A stretch of DNA of 64,000 bases from Anoxybacteroides voinovskiense (GTDB taxonomy: Bacteria > Bacillota > Bacilli > Bacillales > Anoxybacillaceae): contig NZ_JACIDE010000017.1 in assembly GCF_014196205.1 (NCBI RefSeq), positions 1 to 64,000 of the forward strand. The letters are read 5' to 3'. Under the pieces are notes generated by a model. It did no database searches. It had not been told where the DNA came from and was given only the letters and a program-made list of their open reading frames with translations. Position 1 is the first letter of the stretch. Each line of letters opens with the position of its first letter. Shown one piece after another: positions 41,343 to 51,392 of this stretch. Position numbers and translations under genes: made by a program.

Positions 41343-42536
41343 CTATTCATTAAACACTTTTTTCACTTTTTCAATTGCCCAATCGAGCTGTTCTTTTGTG
41401 ATGATGAGCGGTGGTGCGAAACGAATGACTGTATCGTGTGTTTCTTTGCATAGAAGCCCTTCTTGTTGTAGTTTTTCGCAGTAAGGGCGAGCTGGTCCAT
41501 GCAATTCGACTCCGATGAACAATCCGCGACCGCGCACTTCTTTAATGTCTGGGTGCTCGATTTCACGAAGTTTTTCTTGGAAATAGTTCCCTAGCTCGAA
41601 AGAACGTTCCGCTAAGTTTTCTTCGAGAAGAACATCGATAGCGGCGATAGAAACGGCGCAAGCAAGCGGATTTCCACCGAACGTAGAGCCGTGCGACCCT
41701 GGATTGAATACGCCAAGAATGTCGCGGTTTGCGGCAACGCAAGAAATCGGGAACACCCCTCCGCCTAGCGCTTTTCCTAAAATATACATGTCTGGAACGA
41801 CATTTTCCCAGTCGCAGGCAAACATTTTTCCAGAACGTCCTAAGCCAGATTGAATTTCATCGGCAATGTATAGCACGTGATGTTCTTTACATACATCGTA
41901 CGCAGCCTTTAAAAATCCTTCCGGCGGAATGTTAATGCCTGCTTCGCCTTGAATCGGCTCAAAAATAAATGCGGCCGTATTTGGCGTAATCGCTTTCTTT
42001 AACGCTTCCACATCACCGAACGGAATCACTTTGATGCCAGGAAGCATTGGACCGAATCCGCGTTTATATTCTGGATTGGAAGACATAGACACTGCCGTCA
42101 TTGTTCGGCCGTGGAAATTGTCTTCACAGACGATAATTTCTGCTTGGTCTGCTGGAACTCCTTTTACGTCATACGCCCAGCGACGCGCTGCTTTGACAGC
42201 TGTTTCGACCGCTTCTGCCCCTGTGTTCATTGGCAAAACCATTTCTTTTCCTGTTAATTTGGCTACTTTTTCATACCATGGGCCTAATTGATCGTTGTGG
42301 AATGCGCGGGATGTTAACGTGATGCGGTCTGCTTGCTCTTTTAATGCTTGAACAATTTTCGGATGGCGATGCCCTTGGTTGACGGCAGAATAAGCGCTAA
42401 GCATATCCATATAGCGATTTCCTTCCGGGTCTTCCACCCATACCCCTTCTCCTTTGGAGAGAACGACAGGAAGCGGATGATAGTTGTTTGCCCCGTACCG
42501 CTCCGTTAACTGAATGATTTCCGTCGTTTTGCTCAT
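41343..42536 (-). CDS. rocD: ornithine aminotransferase
   Basis: A 397-residue class III pyridoxal-phosphate enzyme that turns ornithine into glutamate semialdehyde in arginine and ornithine breakdown. Landmarks are [17 protein letters not shown] near 104-120, the Asp of [13 protein letters not shown] near 224, and the Schiff-base lysine in [13 protein letters not shown] near 254. AGGAGGAAC precedes the ATG. In Bacillus subtilis rocD sits with rocE and rocF and needs RocR and sigma-L; here it is alone between yisK and yisL, with a sigma-A-like promoter, so its regulation probably differs. Confidence 0.95.
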   Translation of the reverse strand: MSKTTEIIQLTERYGANNYHPLPVVLSKGEGVWVEDPEGNRYMDMLSAYSAVNQGHRHPKIVQALKEQADRITLTSRAFHNDQLGPWYEKVAKLTGKEMVLPMNTGAEAVETAVKAARRWAYDVKGVPADQAEIIVCEDNFHGRTMTAVSMSSNPEYKRGFGPMLPGIKVIPFGDVEALKKAITPNTAAFIFEPIQGEAGINIPPEGFLKAAYDVCKEHHVLYIADEIQSGLGRSGKMFACDWENVVPDMYILGKALGGGVFPISCVAANRDILGVFNPGSHGSTFGGNPLACAVSIAAIDVLLEENLAERSFELGNYFQEKLREIEHPDIKEVRGRGLFIGVELHGPARPYCEKLQQEGLLCKETHDTVIRFAPPLIITKEQLDWAIEKVKKVFNE

Positions 42537-42550
42537 GAACGTTCCTCCTA

Positions 42551-42584
42551 TTGCAATATTTTATACATCACTTTATACATTATA
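42551..42584 (-). promoter_or_regulatory. rocD promoter region with possible arginine-repressor sites
   Basis: On the minus strand TATAAT (42584-42579) is a perfect -10 box; the -35 is poor. Downstream lie two direct copies of TGTATAAA (42579-42572 and 42567-42560), the second continuing to ATATTGCAAT. These loosely resemble Bacillus AhrC/ArgR boxes (CATGAATAAAAATTCAAG type). Tentative. Confidence 0.4.
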
Positions 42585-42691
42585 GCAAAAATATGATAAG
42601 ATTGTTAGGGAGAAAGAAAGATATCTTGTTTCATTTTTTCTAGTAAAACGTGTTATGATGGTATATATCGTGTAGAAAGGGGAAATGGTTG

Positions 42692-43048
42692 ATGACACAT
42701 GCGCATATTACGTCGTGGGTGATTGCGTTCATTTTATTTTTTGTCGTGCTTTCGTTGCAAAAGAACCGTTCGCCAAAAGCGAAAATGGTAGCGATGGTGC
42801 TGCGCCTTTTCTATTTGTTCATTATCGCGACAGGCGCACTTTTATTGCATATGCTTGCTACGCTTCCACCGCTTTATATCGTAAAAGCAGTCGTTGGAAT
42901 TTGGGTCATCGGAGCGATGGAAATGGTCATGGCTCGCACTAAAAAAGGAAAAAGCACACAAATTGCTTGGGTACAACTTCTTGTCGCGTTTCTTGTTGTG
43001 TTGTATTTAGGGCTGAAGCTTCCATTAGGGTTTCACATCTTTTCGTAA
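42692..43048 (+). CDS. yisL: YisL family (DUF1516) membrane protein
   Basis: A 118-residue membrane protein with four helices, the same length as Bacillus subtilis YisL. The THAHITSW start and VGIWVIGAMEMVMARTKKGK segment near 69-88 are family features. Function is unknown. ATG at 42692 follows AAAGGGGAAATGG. It is a single-gene unit facing yisN. Confidence 0.88.
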   Translation: MTHAHITSWVIAFILFFVVLSLQKNRSPKAKMVAMVLRLFYLFIIATGALLLHMLATLPPLYIVKAVVGIWVIGAMEMVMARTKKGKSTQIAWVQLLVAFLVVLYLGLKLPLGFHIFS

Positions 43049-43079
43049 AACGACAATCTCGAATGAGGTTGTCGTTTTA
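43045..43079. terminator. bidirectional terminator between yisL and yisN
   Basis: AAAACGACAATCTC pairs with GAGGTTGTCGTTTT (one G-U) around GAAT. It overlaps the ends of both converging genes. Confidence 0.9.
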
Positions 43080-43622
43080 GCTAATTTGTGTGCAAATAAA
43101 CCGATTACCTGTATGAAGTGTCAGTTCAAAACGGTCTTTATAAGTGCCGTTTCGCTCGTAATAATGCTGGACGTTAGCGATCAGTTCGGTGTTGTCAAAA
43201 ATGATAAAGTTTACCCCGACGGGCTTAAACAATAATCCGTTATAGCAATAAAGGCAGTCATATAAAGAAAAGCCAAGGCTATTTAGCCATTCGACGAAAC
43301 GGAAAAGAGTTTTCTCTGGAAGCTCCTCTAGCCATTGGCGATAGGCGTAAGGCAACGGTTTACGAAAGCGGACGATTTCCCCGCTGTGGAGAAACAGCAT
43401 ACTTCCTCCTAAACGGACGATTCCGTCTTTTTGCCAATATCCGTGCAGCCATTGGCCGTTTCGGAAAACTTCGATGTCGCCGGTTGTCATTTCTTCTAAC
43501 AGCGCTGCTTCTTCTTGTTCTTCATCGAAAAAAACCCATTCATCGTTGACACATTCAATTTCCCCGCAAATGTATGCCCGTTTTTGTTCTGGAAGATAGG
43601 AAAGGCGTTTTTCTAGATTCAT
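43077..43622 (-). CDS. yisN: YisN family (DUF2777) protein
   Basis: A 181-residue cytoplasmic protein of the DUF2777 family, with no known function. It starts MNLEKRLSYLPEQKRAYICG and contains LYDCLYCYNGLLF near 124-136. Its place between yisL and asnO is conserved with Bacillus subtilis. GGAGATGAAACG precedes the ATG. Confidence 0.87.
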   Translation of the reverse strand: MNLEKRLSYLPEQKRAYICGEIECVNDEWVFFDEEQEEAALLEEMTTGDIEVFRNGQWLHGYWQKDGIVRLGGSMLFLHSGEIVRFRKPLPYAYRQWLEELPEKTLFRFVEWLNSLGFSLYDCLYCYNGLLFKPVGVNFIIFDNTELIANVQHYYERNGTYKDRFELTLHTGNRFICTQIS

Positions 43623-43838
43623 CGTTTCATCTCCTTTCCCTTTCGTTTTCGCCGATTTTTCCGCTCTTTATTCATCTAAACTGGACAATTCATCGAAATT
43701 CCGCTAGGTGCATACAATGAGAAAGGTAATCTGCTTGGCTGCGCCATTTTCATACGCAAACGGGAGGGCGCCGGCTATTGTATTGCATATCATATAGAAA
43801 TCGGCTTTTACGTTGACGAAGGGAAAGGATTGATACGT

Positions 43839-45686
43839 ATGTGTGGAATCACCGGTTGGGTAGATTTCCAACGGAATATACAAACGGAACAAAAAACGCT
43901 TCATAAAATGACGGAAACGTTGGCAAAGCGTGGTCCAGACGATACAAACTACTGGTTGGTGGAACATGCAGCGTTTGGGCATAAACGGCTCGTTGTGGTA
44001 GATCCAAAGGGCGGCGTCCAGCCGATGACGCGGAAAAAAGACGGCTATGCATATACGATTTGTTATAACGGAGAGTTGTACAATACGGAAGATCTCCGGA
44101 AAGAATTAGTGAAGAGGGGCTACACGTTTCAAGGGCACTCGGATACAGAAGTGTTGCTGACGTCTTACATCGAATGGCAAGAACAATGCGTCGACTATTT
44201 AAACGGCATTTTTGCATTCGCGATTTGGGACGAACGGCGGGAACAATTATTTTTGGCACGCGACCGGCTCGGGGTAAAACCGTTATTTTATCGGCACAAC
44301 GGTCGACAGTTATTATTTGCTTCCGAAATAAAAGCGATTTTAGCGCATCCGGACGTAACGCCGATGGTCGGAAGGGAAGGATTGGCAGAAATTTTTGGGC
44401 TAGGGCCTTCAAGGACGCCAGGGCACGGGGTGTTTTGTGGGATTAATGAGCTGCGGCCAGCCCACGCCATGCGCTACTCCCGTGAAGGGATTAACGTTTG
44501 GCGATATTGGAATGTGCAAAGCGACATTCATCGCGATACGGTAGAAGAAACGGTAGAACGTGTCCGTTTTTTGTTGACGGATGCAGTGACAAGGCAGCTT
44601 GTATCCGATGTACCAGTGTGCACCTTTTTATCGGGAGGAGTGGATTCAAGCGCCATTACAGCGATTGCTGCGAACGTGTTTGCGAAAGAGGGGAAAGGCG
44701 CGCTTCATACGTATTCGATTGACTATGAAGGGAACGACCATTATTTCCAAGCCAACGACTTTCAGCCAAATGCGGACGGCCCATGGATTGAGAAAATGTC
44801 CCACACGTTTGGGACGGTTCATCATCGCTGTACGATTTCTCAGCACGAGTTAGCTGATTATTTAACGGAAGCAGTCATCGTCCGTGATTTGCCGGGAATG
44901 GCGGATATCGATTCGTCGCTCCTTTGGTTTTGTCGGCAAATTAAAAAAGATTTTGTCGTCAGTTTATCGGGAGAGTGTGCTGATGAAATTTTTGGCGGGT
45001 ATCCATGGTTTCATCGCCCAGACGATTTAGCGCGGAACGGATTTCCGTGGATGCGGTCAACAGAAGCGCGCATTGGGTTATTAAAAGAAAAATGGCAACA
45101 AAAGCTGCAGCTAGACGAATATGTCCAGATGCGCTTTCAAGAAACGGTGGCGGAAGTGCCGCGGCTCGAAGGGGAAAGCGCTGTGGAGGCGAAGCGCCGC
45201 GAGCTATTTTACTTAAACATGATTTGGTTTATGACGACGCTGTTAGATCGAAAAGACCGGATGAGCATGGGGGCAAGTTTGGAAGTGCGCGTGCCGTTTG
45301 CCGATCATCGGCTTGTCGAATACGTCTGGAATATTCCATGGGAGATGAAAATGTACGGCAACCGAGAAAAGGGAATATTGCGAAAGGCGCTAGAAGGATT
45401 GTTGCCACAAGAAGTGTTGTATCGGAAGAAAAGCCCTTACCCAAAAACGCATCATCCACTTTATACGGAACTTGTAAAGACGAGGCTAACAAATCGATTA
45501 AACAGCCGTTCCTCTATTTTATACGAATTTTTCGAGGCAAAAAAACTAAACGAAATGATCGAAACAGGGGGCAAATCTTTTCAAGCACCATGGTTTGGGC
45601 AATTAATGACTGGTCCGCAGCTGTTGGCGTACTTATGTCAAGTGCATGATTGGTTTGAGCATTACGGCATTGATATGAAAGAGTAA
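43839..45686 (+). CDS. asnO: asparagine synthase (glutamine-hydrolysing)
   Basis: A 615-residue two-domain enzyme making asparagine from aspartate, glutamine and ATP. The N-terminal glutaminase domain begins MCGITGW, so Cys2 becomes the N-terminal nucleophile. The synthetase domain carries the pyrophosphate loop SGGVDSS near 268 and SGECADEIFGGYPWF near 379. Length equals Bacillus subtilis AsnO (614), which is needed for sporulation and made under sporulation control. ATG at 43839 is fixed by Cys2; AAAGG is 10 bases upstream. Its terminator is shared with nplT. Confidence 0.95.
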   Translation: MCGITGWVDFQRNIQTEQKTLHKMTETLAKRGPDDTNYWLVEHAAFGHKRLVVVDPKGGVQPMTRKKDGYAYTICYNGELYNTEDLRKELVKRGYTFQGHSDTEVLLTSYIEWQEQCVDYLNGIFAFAIWDERREQLFLARDRLGVKPLFYRHNGRQLLFASEIKAILAHPDVTPMVGREGLAEIFGLGPSRTPGHGVFCGINELRPAHAMRYSREGINVWRYWNVQSDIHRDTVEETVERVRFLLTDAVTRQLVSDVPVCTFLSGGVDSSAITAIAANVFAKEGKGALHTYSIDYEGNDHYFQANDFQPNADGPWIEKMSHTFGTVHHRCTISQHELADYLTEAVIVRDLPGMADIDSSLLWFCRQIKKDFVVSLSGECADEIFGGYPWFHRPDDLARNGFPWMRSTEARIGLLKEKWQQKLQLDEYVQMRFQETVAEVPRLEGESAVEAKRRELFYLNMIWFMTTLLDRKDRMSMGASLEVRVPFADHRLVEYVWNIPWEMKMYGNREKGILRKALEGLLPQEVLYRKKSPYPKTHHPLYTELVKTRLTNRLNSRSSILYEFFEAKKLNEMIETGGKSFQAPWFGQLMTGPQLLAYLCQVHDWFEHYGIDMKE

Positions 45687-45700
45687 AGAGAAGGCGACTG

Positions 45701-47503
<1,803 letters not shown>

Positions 47504-47518
47504 CTACTCCTTTATATA

Positions 47519-47532
47519 TGCAATCGATTGCA
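47519..47532. promoter_or_regulatory. MalR-type operator upstream of nplT
   Basis: TGCAATCGATTGCA is a perfect 14-base palindrome, 22 bases before the nplT start. It matches the MalR-type core GCAANCGNTTGC. A related site (47702-47717) is on the mdxE side of the same intergenic region. Confidence 0.7.
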
Positions 47533-47660
47533 CTCACAGAAGATGTTGGTATCCAAAAAATGTATACGAGATTTTTAGATTAGAATAAAGGAATATAGCG
47601 GAAAAGTCAATATTTGTTCCGAAATGTTCAAAAAAAGAGAAAAAAAATTTAAGGAAATGG

Positions 47661-47688
47661 TTGTCAAATAGATAAATGGTTGTATAAT
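47661..47688 (+). promoter_or_regulatory. sigma-A promoter of mdxEFG
   Basis: TTGTCA (47661-47666), 16-base spacer and a perfect TATAAT (47683-47688). Operator and cre sites lie just downstream. Confidence 0.8.
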
Positions 47689-47701
47689 TAATGATAAGAG
47701 T

Positions 47702-47717
47702 TGCGCAATCGTTTTCA
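47702..47717. promoter_or_regulatory. MalR-type operator in the mdxE leader
   Basis: TGCGCAATCGTTTTCA contains GCAATCGTTTTC, which matches the palindromic core of the site at 47519-47532 at 9 of 12 bases, with the left half exact. It starts about 13 bases after the -10 box, a repressing position. Confidence 0.6.
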
Positions 47718-47733
47718 CAAATCAATCATATTG

Positions 47734-47747
47734 TGAAAGCGCTTATA
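47734..47747. promoter_or_regulatory. cre site in the mdxE leader
   Basis: TGAAAGCGCTTATA matches the CcpA cre consensus TGWAANCGNTNWCA at 13 of 14 positions, in the transcribed leader, which fits road-block repression by glucose. Confidence 0.75.
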
Positions 47748-47771
47748 ATCTATTTTTTAGGAGGGGTCGAA

Positions 47772-49061
47772 ATGAAAAAAGCAGTATCTATTTTCTCATC
47801 GCTTGCGTTAATGGCAGGGGTGCTTGCGGGTTGCGGTCCTGACAAGGAAACAACAGAGCCGAAAACGAGTGAAAAGAACACAACGACGACCGAAAACGGC
47901 ATGCCGCCAAAACCAGAAAAACTCGTCGTCTGGGAAGACGTCAAACGCGGGGTGGCATTGGAACCGGCGATTAAAGCGTTTGAACAAAAGTATGGGATTA
48001 AAGTGGAGTACAAAGAAGTCGAAATGGCAACGAAGCAACGCGATCAACTTCGCTTAGACGGACCAGCGGGAACAGGACCAGACGTTATCACTGTGCCGCA
48101 TGACCAAATTGGTCAGCTTGTGACAGAAGGGTTAATTCGTGAAATTAACGTCGACCAATCCGTATTGGATACGTTCACAGAATCATCGCTGAAAGCAGAA
48201 ACGTATAACGGGAAACTTTATGGGTTGCCGAAAGCAGTAGAAACACCTGTATTTATTTATAATAAAAAACTCATGGATAAAGCGCCGACAACGATGGATG
48301 AGCTATATCAGTTTTCGAAAGATTTTACAAAAGGCGATAAATACGGCTTTTTAGCGCTTTGGGATAACTTCTACTTTGCGCACGGAATTATCGCTGGAAT
48401 GGGCGGCTATGTGTTCAAAGATAACAATGGTACATTAGATCCGAAAGATATCGGCTTAAATAATGATGGTGCTGTAAAAGGAACAGAGTACATTCAAAAA
48501 TGGTATAAAGAACTATTCCCGAAAGGAATTATCGGCGAAAACGGTGGCTCGACGATGGATGGGCTGTTTAACGAAGGAAAAGTGGCGTCTGTCATGAACG
48601 GTCCGTGGGCATTTCAAGGAATGCGCGATGCAGGAATCGATATTGGGGTAGCACCAATGCCGACATTACCGAACGGAGAACATGTGAAAACATTTATGGG
48701 CGTTAAAGGCTGGCATGTATCTGCCTTCTCGAAAAACCCAGAATGGGCAACGAAACTAATTGAGTTCCTTACAAATGAAGAAAATGCGAAAAAACGGTTT
48801 GAGTTAACAAAAGAAATTCCACCAGTGAAATCGTTAATTAACGATCCGCTAATTGCCAACGATGAAGGTGCAAAAGCGGTAGCAGTTCAATCGCAATATG
48901 CAGTCCCAATGCCAAATATTCCAGAAATGGCGGAAGTATGGGGACCGATGGCAACTGCCCTTCAGCTTGTCGCGAACCAAAAGACAGAACCGAAAAAGGC
49001 GTTGGATGAAGCGGTAAAAACGATTAAAACGAACATTGAAACAAATCATCCAAGCAAGTAG
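47772..49061 (+). CDS. mdxE: maltodextrin-binding lipoprotein
   Basis: A 429-residue solute-binding protein of the maltose/maltodextrin type. The signal peptide ends at lipobox LAGC near residue 20, so it is lipid-anchored outside the membrane. Maltose-binding features include KLYGLPKAVETPVFIYNKKL near 148-167 and FMGVKGWHVSAFSKNPEWA near 305-323. It is the first gene of mdxEFG, downstream of a strong promoter with operator and cre sites. ATG at 47772 follows AGGAGGGGTCG. The neighbouring amylase and neopullulanase make maltodextrin the likely ligand. Confidence 0.93.
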   Translation: MKKAVSIFSSLALMAGVLAGCGPDKETTEPKTSEKNTTTTENGMPPKPEKLVVWEDVKRGVALEPAIKAFEQKYGIKVEYKEVEMATKQRDQLRLDGPAGTGPDVITVPHDQIGQLVTEGLIREINVDQSVLDTFTESSLKAETYNGKLYGLPKAVETPVFIYNKKLMDKAPTTMDELYQFSKDFTKGDKYGFLALWDNFYFAHGIIAGMGGYVFKDNNGTLDPKDIGLNNDGAVKGTEYIQKWYKELFPKGIIGENGGSTMDGLFNEGKVASVMNGPWAFQGMRDAGIDIGVAPMPTLPNGEHVKTFMGVKGWHVSAFSKNPEWATKLIEFLTNEENAKKRFELTKEIPPVKSLINDPLIANDEGAKAVAVQSQYAVPMPNIPEMAEVWGPMATALQLVANQKTEPKKALDEAVKTIKTNIETNHPSK

Positions 49062-49169
49062 AGCGCAGGCGGTACCTCTTTTTAGAGGTACTGCTTCCGT
49101 ATTCATCTATTTGTTTATCCGTTCACATAACTAGAGCTCCTCGCGATCCGAAAGAAAGGAGACAAATCA

Positions 49170-50453
49170 ATGGAAACCTCAATGTACCGGTCGAACCATC
49201 GGAAGCTTGCATTATGTCTATCCGTTGTGCCTGGTCTTGGTCAATTATACAATCGTCAATACGTCAAAGGCGCTTTTTTTCTTATTTTAGCAATTTCCTA
49301 TTATATCGTATTTGCTGATTTATTGGATATCGGCTTATGGGGGATTGTGACGCTCGGAGAAGTGATCGGGCGTGACCATTCGATTTTTTTACTTGTCGAG
49401 GGTATTTTGGCCGTCATTATTTTAATATTTGGGCTTGGCTTTTACGCGTTTAATTTGTACGATGCGTACAAAAACGGACAAAAGCGAGATTTAGGGCTGA
49501 AAATCAGTTCGTTGCGTGAGCAATACCATACACTGATTGACAGCGGATTTCCATATTTAATGATCTCGCCAGGATTTATTCTCCTCGTTTTTGTTGTCGT
49601 TTTTCCGATTATTTTTGTTGTGTTACTAGCGTTCACAAACTATGATCTATATCATTCACCGCCAGCAAAATTAGTGGATTGGGTCGGTTTACAAAACTTT
49701 ATTGATTTAGTCAAACTTGACCTTTGGCGAAAAACGTTTGTTAACGTGTTAGCATGGACGATCGTTTGGACGTTCGGGGCAACGACGCTGCAAATTGCGC
49801 TCGGTATTTTTTTAGCGATTATTGTCAACCAAAAAGATTTAAAAGGAAAAGCAATCATTCGGACGATTTTCATTTTGCCGTGGGCAGTGCCAGCATTTGT
49901 TTCGATTCTCGTCTTTTCCGGTATGTTTAATGAATCGTTTGGGGTCATTAATAAAACGATTTTAGCATCGCTCGGTATAAGTCCAATCGATTGGATGACC
50001 GACCCATTTTGGACGAAAGTAGCGCTCATTCTTATTCAATCGTGGTTAGGCTTTCCTTTTATTTTTGCGATGACGACCGGTGTGTTACAAGCGATTCCGG
50101 ATGAGTTGTACGAAGCGGCAACCGTAGATGGGGCGACGGCATGGCAGAAATTTACGAAAATTACACTTCCGCTCGTGTTGTATGCGATTGCGCCAATTTT
50201 AATTACACAATACACGTTTAATTTCAATAATTTTAATATTATTTACTTATTTAATGGCGGTGGACCGGCCGTTTCTGGACAAAACGCTGGAGCGACCGAC
50301 ATTTTAATTTCGTGGATTTACCGTTTAACGATGACGTCTGCCCAATATTCTAAAGCAGCGGCGATTACATTGCTTTTATCACTTGTCGTTGTATCGGTAG
50401 CGCTATGGCAATTTAGAAAAACAAAATCATTTAAAGAAGAGGATATGATGTAA
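49170..50453 (+). CDS. mdxF: maltodextrin ABC transporter permease, MalF type
   Basis: A 427-residue permease. Its N-terminus has extra helices with PGLGQLYNRQYVKGAFFL, a TM2-like motif typical of MdxF/MalC proteins, before the common six-helix core from about 130. The EAA loop reads YEAATVDGATAWQKF near 313-327. It pairs with MdxG as the channel. AAAGGAGACAAATCA precedes the ATG. A gap of 108 bases follows mdxE, with a weak hairpin GAGGTACC-type near 49069-49090. No ATPase gene is in the operon. Confidence 0.93.
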   Translation: METSMYRSNHRKLALCLSVVPGLGQLYNRQYVKGAFFLILAISYYIVFADLLDIGLWGIVTLGEVIGRDHSIFLLVEGILAVIILIFGLGFYAFNLYDAYKNGQKRDLGLKISSLREQYHTLIDSGFPYLMISPGFILLVFVVVFPIIFVVLLAFTNYDLYHSPPAKLVDWVGLQNFIDLVKLDLWRKTFVNVLAWTIVWTFGATTLQIALGIFLAIIVNQKDLKGKAIIRTIFILPWAVPAFVSILVFSGMFNESFGVINKTILASLGISPIDWMTDPFWTKVALILIQSWLGFPFIFAMTTGVLQAIPDELYEAATVDGATAWQKFTKITLPLVLYAIAPILITQYTFNFNNFNIIYLFNGGGPAVSGQNAGATDILISWIYRLTMTSAQYSKAAAITLLLSLVVVSVALWQFRKTKSFKEEDMM

Positions 50454-50454
50454 G

Positions 50455-51297
50455 ATGGATATGAAAAAACAAAAAATTGTCCGCTTGACGCTGTCGTATG
50501 CCGTCATTTTGGTGATGACGATCATTATTGTGTATCCACTTCTTTGGGTTGTTGGCTCGTCATTTAATCCTGGCCAAAGTTTATCTGGTTCGAAGATGAT
50601 TCCGGATCATGCGACACTGATTCATTATAAAGAGTTGTTTGATACGTCGAAAAGTGATTATTTAATTTGGTATGCAAACTCACTTAAAATTTCCACACTC
50701 ACGATGATTTTTTCCGTTATTTTAGTCAGTTTGACGGCGTATTCGTTTTCGCGTTATCGCTTTGTTGGACGACAAAACGGGTTAATAACGTTTTTAGTTT
50801 TGCAAATGATTCCAAACTTTGCTGCATTAATTGCCATTTATGTGCTTGGGTTGCTTACGAAGTTAATCGATACACATCTTGGGTTGATTCTTGTATACGT
50901 CGGTGGGGCGATTCCGATGAATACGTGGTTGATGAAAGGGTATTTAGATACGATTCCGAAAGAATTGGATGAGTCGGCGCGCATTGATGGAGCAGGGCAT
51001 TTGCGCATTTTCTTTCAAATTATTATGCCGCTAGCAAAACCGATTATCGCTGTCATTGCGCTCTTTACGTTCATCGCGCCGTTCGGTGATTTTATTTTAG
51101 CGAGTGTTTTATTGCGGAGCAAGGAAAAATATACGTTGGCGGTCGGGCTGTATGATTTAGTCGCAAAACAGTTTGGGAATGAATTTACGACTTTTGCTGC
51201 TGGTTCTGTTCTTATTGCACTACCGATCGCCATTCTCTTCCTTTCATTCCAAAAGTATTTTATATCAGGCTTAACGGCAGGTGGGACAAAAGGATGA
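50455..51297 (+). CDS. mdxG: maltodextrin ABC transporter permease, MalG type
   Basis: A 280-residue permease with six helices and EAA-type loop DESARIDGAGHLRIFFQI near 169-186, where the usual EAA reads ESA. The ending FQKYFISGLTAGGTKG is typical of MalG. It starts one base after the mdxF stop, so the pair is closely coupled. A second ATG two codons in is an alternative start. Confidence 0.93.
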   Translation: MDMKKQKIVRLTLSYAVILVMTIIIVYPLLWVVGSSFNPGQSLSGSKMIPDHATLIHYKELFDTSKSDYLIWYANSLKISTLTMIFSVILVSLTAYSFSRYRFVGRQNGLITFLVLQMIPNFAALIAIYVLGLLTKLIDTHLGLILVYVGGAIPMNTWLMKGYLDTIPKELDESARIDGAGHLRIFFQIIMPLAKPIIAVIALFTFIAPFGDFILASVLLRSKEKYTLAVGLYDLVAKQFGNEFTTFAAGSVLIALPIAILFLSFQKYFISGLTAGGTKG

Positions 51298-51303
51298 GAG
51301 AAA

Positions 51304-51334
51304 AAAGGAAAGAATCGCTTAGGTTCTTTCCTTT
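51304..51334 (+). terminator. hairpin between mdxG and the amylase gene
   Basis: AAAGGAAAGAA and TTCTTTCCTTT form a perfect 11-bp stem around a 9-base loop. The stem ends in TTT but no long T tract follows, so it is probably a partial terminator or message-end stabiliser within the operon. Confidence 0.6.
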
Positions 51335-51392
51335 CGCATTATTTCGAGCTATAGTTAAACAGTAGAAGTGAAATGAATGGGAGTGGAACAAG

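Noticed and set aside
42541-42680. Sigma-L (-12/-24) promoter for rocD
   Set aside because: No TGGCAC-N5-TTGCA-like sequence was found upstream of rocD.
45005-45649. 214-residue plus-strand frame inside asnO
   Set aside because: Alternate frame of the asparagine synthase gene; no domain and no start signal.
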